Assembly (NCBI GenBank): GCA_963739335.1
Contig: CAVUAC010000008.1
Span: 41,111-105,110 of the forward strand
Direction of reading: 5' to 3'
Source: UBA9647 sp963739335
GTDB lineage: Bacteria > Bacteroidota > Ignavibacteria > UBA10030
Length of the DNA: 64,000 nucleotides
A program made the translations under genes and the position numbers. The notes beneath the pieces are model-generated. The model made no database searches and was not told the origin of the DNA. It saw nothing but the letters and a program-made list of their open reading frames with translations. Positions 62,381 through 64,000 of this stretch are shown piece after piece. The first letter of the stretch is position 1. Every line of letters begins with the position of its first letter.

Positions 62381-63164
62381 TTACATCTTCTTAACGCGGT
62401 TGGCGGCAATGAGAGCTGCTCCCACCGCGCCAGCATACTCTGGATACTCAGGTATTAACACGTCAACGCATAACTTTCTTTTTAAAGATGCGATAAAACC
62501 AACATCTTTGGCGACTCCGCCGACTAGCACGACATCAGGGTTCACTCCCAGTCTATGCACCATTGATGAGATACGGTCAGCCATAGCGTCGAAATATAGC
62601 TCGTGCGATTTCGGGTTTTGATTCTTGGCGGTGAATCAAAGTCACTACATCTGACTCTCCGAAGATAACACAAGTGGCGTTTATAGGGCTTGCACGTTCA
62701 GCCTTAAGCGAAAGCGGACCCATCTCTTCTATCTTCACCTCTAAGGCTCTTGCCATGGCTTCAATGAAGGCGCCAGCGCCAGCCGCGCATCGCTCATTAA
62801 CAACAAAGTCAACCATAATTCCCTTATCGTCGCATTTCACTGCTCTTGCTTCTTCTGTGCCAATGTCGATTATTGTTCGGGCTTTGGGAAAGAGGTAGAC
62901 TCCTGCTTTTGCGTCAGCGCCCATCATGCTTATGGTGCTGTTGGAATGAGGCGCCATGTCCATACCTGAACCAGTGGCAGTAACATGATCCACATCAGAT
63001 AATGATAACTTGGCTTTTTTTAACGCTTCACCAACAGCTTGTTCAGCGGCTTTGGTTGGATCAAATCCAGAAAAAGATTTACCGCGAGATATTACTGCGC
63101 CGTCTTTCAAGATTACTGCTTTCACGCTTTGAGTGCCTAAGTCTATTCCAGCCGTTATCATCAA
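62381..63164 (-). CDS. ATP-dependent activase subunit, BcrD/BzdP-like (one frameshift)
   Basis: The N-terminal frame has AGIDLGTQSVK, IDIGTEEARAVK, Cys 126 (NERCAAGAGAF) and Cys 165 (NATCVIF). It ends prematurely after ARAIFRRYG. The next frame continues DAMADRISSMVHRLG...VVLVGGVAKDVG to 62381. One extra base near 62588-62594 joins them into about 260 residues. Having two different activases side by side is a mark of class I benzoyl-CoA reductases rather than simple 2-hydroxyacyl-CoA dehydratases. Confidence 0.83.
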
Positions 63165-63173
63165 CTTGAACCT

Positions 63174-64000
63174 CTAAACGTCAATTCTCGCCGTAAGCAT
63201 TTCCAAGAAGGCTTCAACTCTTGTCTTCATTTGCCCTACATCTTCCCGCGTGTATTCTGTATCCAAATAGTATACGGGAATGTTCATGCGGTCTAATACT
63301 TTTTTGACGCGAGTGTATTCAATAGCGTAGAGCATGCAACCGCGAACCACATAATAGATTACGCCTTGAATATTCCACTCTTTAACCTTGGTTAACAGCC
63401 AGTTGATTCTGTCTTCGTTTCCGTCTTCAGAGGTGAAGCAGGAACAAGTGGACGACATTAGGTACCGTTCACCTATAGCGTTAAGCATGTCTTTCATTGA
63501 CCACTCATCTACGCCCACAGGATCATATAGAAGTCTCTCACTTGAACAGAGCTCGTCAGCGACAAGGACGCCTTGAGGGTTAGCCTCCTCAACCAGTGTG
63601 GGGAGTTTCCAGTTGTCAGGCCATATCATCGGCGTGCCAGTCACCATAACTCTCGGAGTATCTGGAGGACAAGCCCAGATTTTCTGGCGGGCTCTCTTCT
63701 CAAGCTCGTCACATAACGCTTCGGTCTTCTCAGTCCACCGCTTTATGTCATCCCACATGTATGTTTGATTAACCAACATGGCGTCTCTGCCCATGATGAC
63801 TGGAGCACCTTTTCGTATTTCCTGCAGTCTGCGAAAAGCTTTTGTTGCCTTTTGAGTGAGCTCTATGGCGGATTTCAATTGCTTTTGTTTTATTTTATTG
63901 CCAGTTAACGCTTCAATTTGTTCTTTCACAGCCTTAATTTCTTCGCTCCACAAACGCATTGATTGTGTGGTATCTTTAACCCTTGGAAGGACCATCGCCC
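63174..64000 (-). CDS. Benzoyl-CoA reductase / 2-hydroxyacyl-CoA dehydratase subunit (cut by window edge)
   Basis: The frame is open to the window end. The visible 273 residues from the ATG at 63995 lack about 130 residues of the usual N-terminus, so this ATG is internal. Family marks include VMVTGTPM, Cys 150 (ADELCSS) and Cys 220 (VRGCMLY), two of the cluster ligands. It is nine bases upstream of the activase genes. Whether it is the B or C subunit, and the substrate, need the missing upstream genes. Confidence 0.8.
   Translation of the reverse strand, partial: AMVLPRVKDTTQSMRLWSEEIKAVKEQIEALTGNKIKQKQLKSAIELTQKATKAFRRLQEIRKGAPVIMGRDAMLVNQTYMWDDIKRWTEKTEALCDELEKRARQKIWACPPDTPRVMVTGTPMIWPDNWKLPTLVEEANPQGVLVADELCSSERLLYDPVGVDEWSMKDMLNAIGERYLMSSTCSCFTSEDGNEDRINWLLTKVKEWNIQGVIYYVVRGCMLYAIEYTRVKKVLDRMNIPVYYLDTEYTREDVGQMKTRVEAFLEMLTARIDV

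Noticed and set aside
63174..63995. Complete reductase gene starting at 63995
   Set aside because: The family N-terminus of about 130 residues is missing and the frame is open to the window end, so the gene is cut.

Overview
The window is best read as two unrelated genomes joined in one contig. Positions 1 to about 56,570 are Gram-negative bacterial. They carry TolC and MacA-type efflux parts, a beta-barrel, LolA- and FtsX-type envelope export genes, a LytTR/LytS two-component pair, Tat- and Sec-type signal peptides, Shine-Dalgarno sites and ATGA gene overlaps. The gene mix (GH94, GH106, large kinase-TPR and kinase-propeller proteins, a DHS-like protein, DeoC with a double aldehyde dehydrogenase) and the abundant intergenic palindromes suggest the FCB group, such as an Ignavibacteria-like lineage. 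This is inference. Positions from about 56,570 to 64,000 look archaeal: lower GC, TATA-like boxes, a split four-subunit pyruvate:ferredoxin oxidoreductase with a TTG start, and a benzoyl-CoA-reductase-like gene set. At the boundary a bacterial M16 peptidase and an archaeal-type radical SAM gene, facing each other, are both cut off inside conserved domains. An assembly or read chimera is the simplest explanation.

Bacterial layout. 1-3.2 kb: sugar uptake (MFS transporter) and chitobiose phosphorylase. 3.4-5.6 kb: palindrome-rich DNA holding a HEPN-type gene inside an inverted-repeat-bounded unit. 5.7-10.4 kb: MacA-like adaptor, FtsX/MacB-like permease and TolC-like channel. 10.5-11.1 kb: MazF-type toxin with RHH antitoxin. 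11.3-14.4 kb: GH106 rhamnosidase-like enzyme. 14.6-21.1 kb: one leftward operon encoding TPR protein, ATPase, FtsX permease, LolA-like protein, outer-membrane barrel, LytS-type kinase and LytTR regulator. 21.8 kb: lactate dehydrogenase. 21.5-40.0 kb: the most unusual part, a tandem array of six PknB-type Ser/Thr kinases. They share a nearly identical N-terminus but end in different TolB-N/TPR or beta-propeller sensor modules. Among them lie five broken N-terminal copies and one C-terminal remnant fused to a RAYT transposase fragment. 40-56.6 kb: TrpB2, a GH43-like enzyme, peroxiredoxin, ALDH-DeoC (deoxyribose breakdown), ornithine decarboxylase with a DHS-like protein (polyamines), DUF362 and DUF6599 proteins, and the truncated M16 peptidase.

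Archaeal layout. A truncated B12-binding radical SAM gene diverges from porGDAB (2-oxoacid oxidation that reduces ferredoxin). Convergent to these is an operon encoding a reductase subunit, two ATP-dependent activase subunits and a dicluster ferredoxin. Together they could pass low-potential electrons from a 2-oxoacid through ferredoxin to ATP-driven reduction of an aryl- or 2-hydroxyacyl-CoA.

At least six genes are split by single-base frameshifts (near 16.43, 28.39, 30.12, 58.62, 61.43 and 62.59 kb). They occur on both sides of the junction, so uncorrected indels are likely and frameshifted genes should not be assumed dead. No rRNA, tRNA or CRISPR array was recognised.
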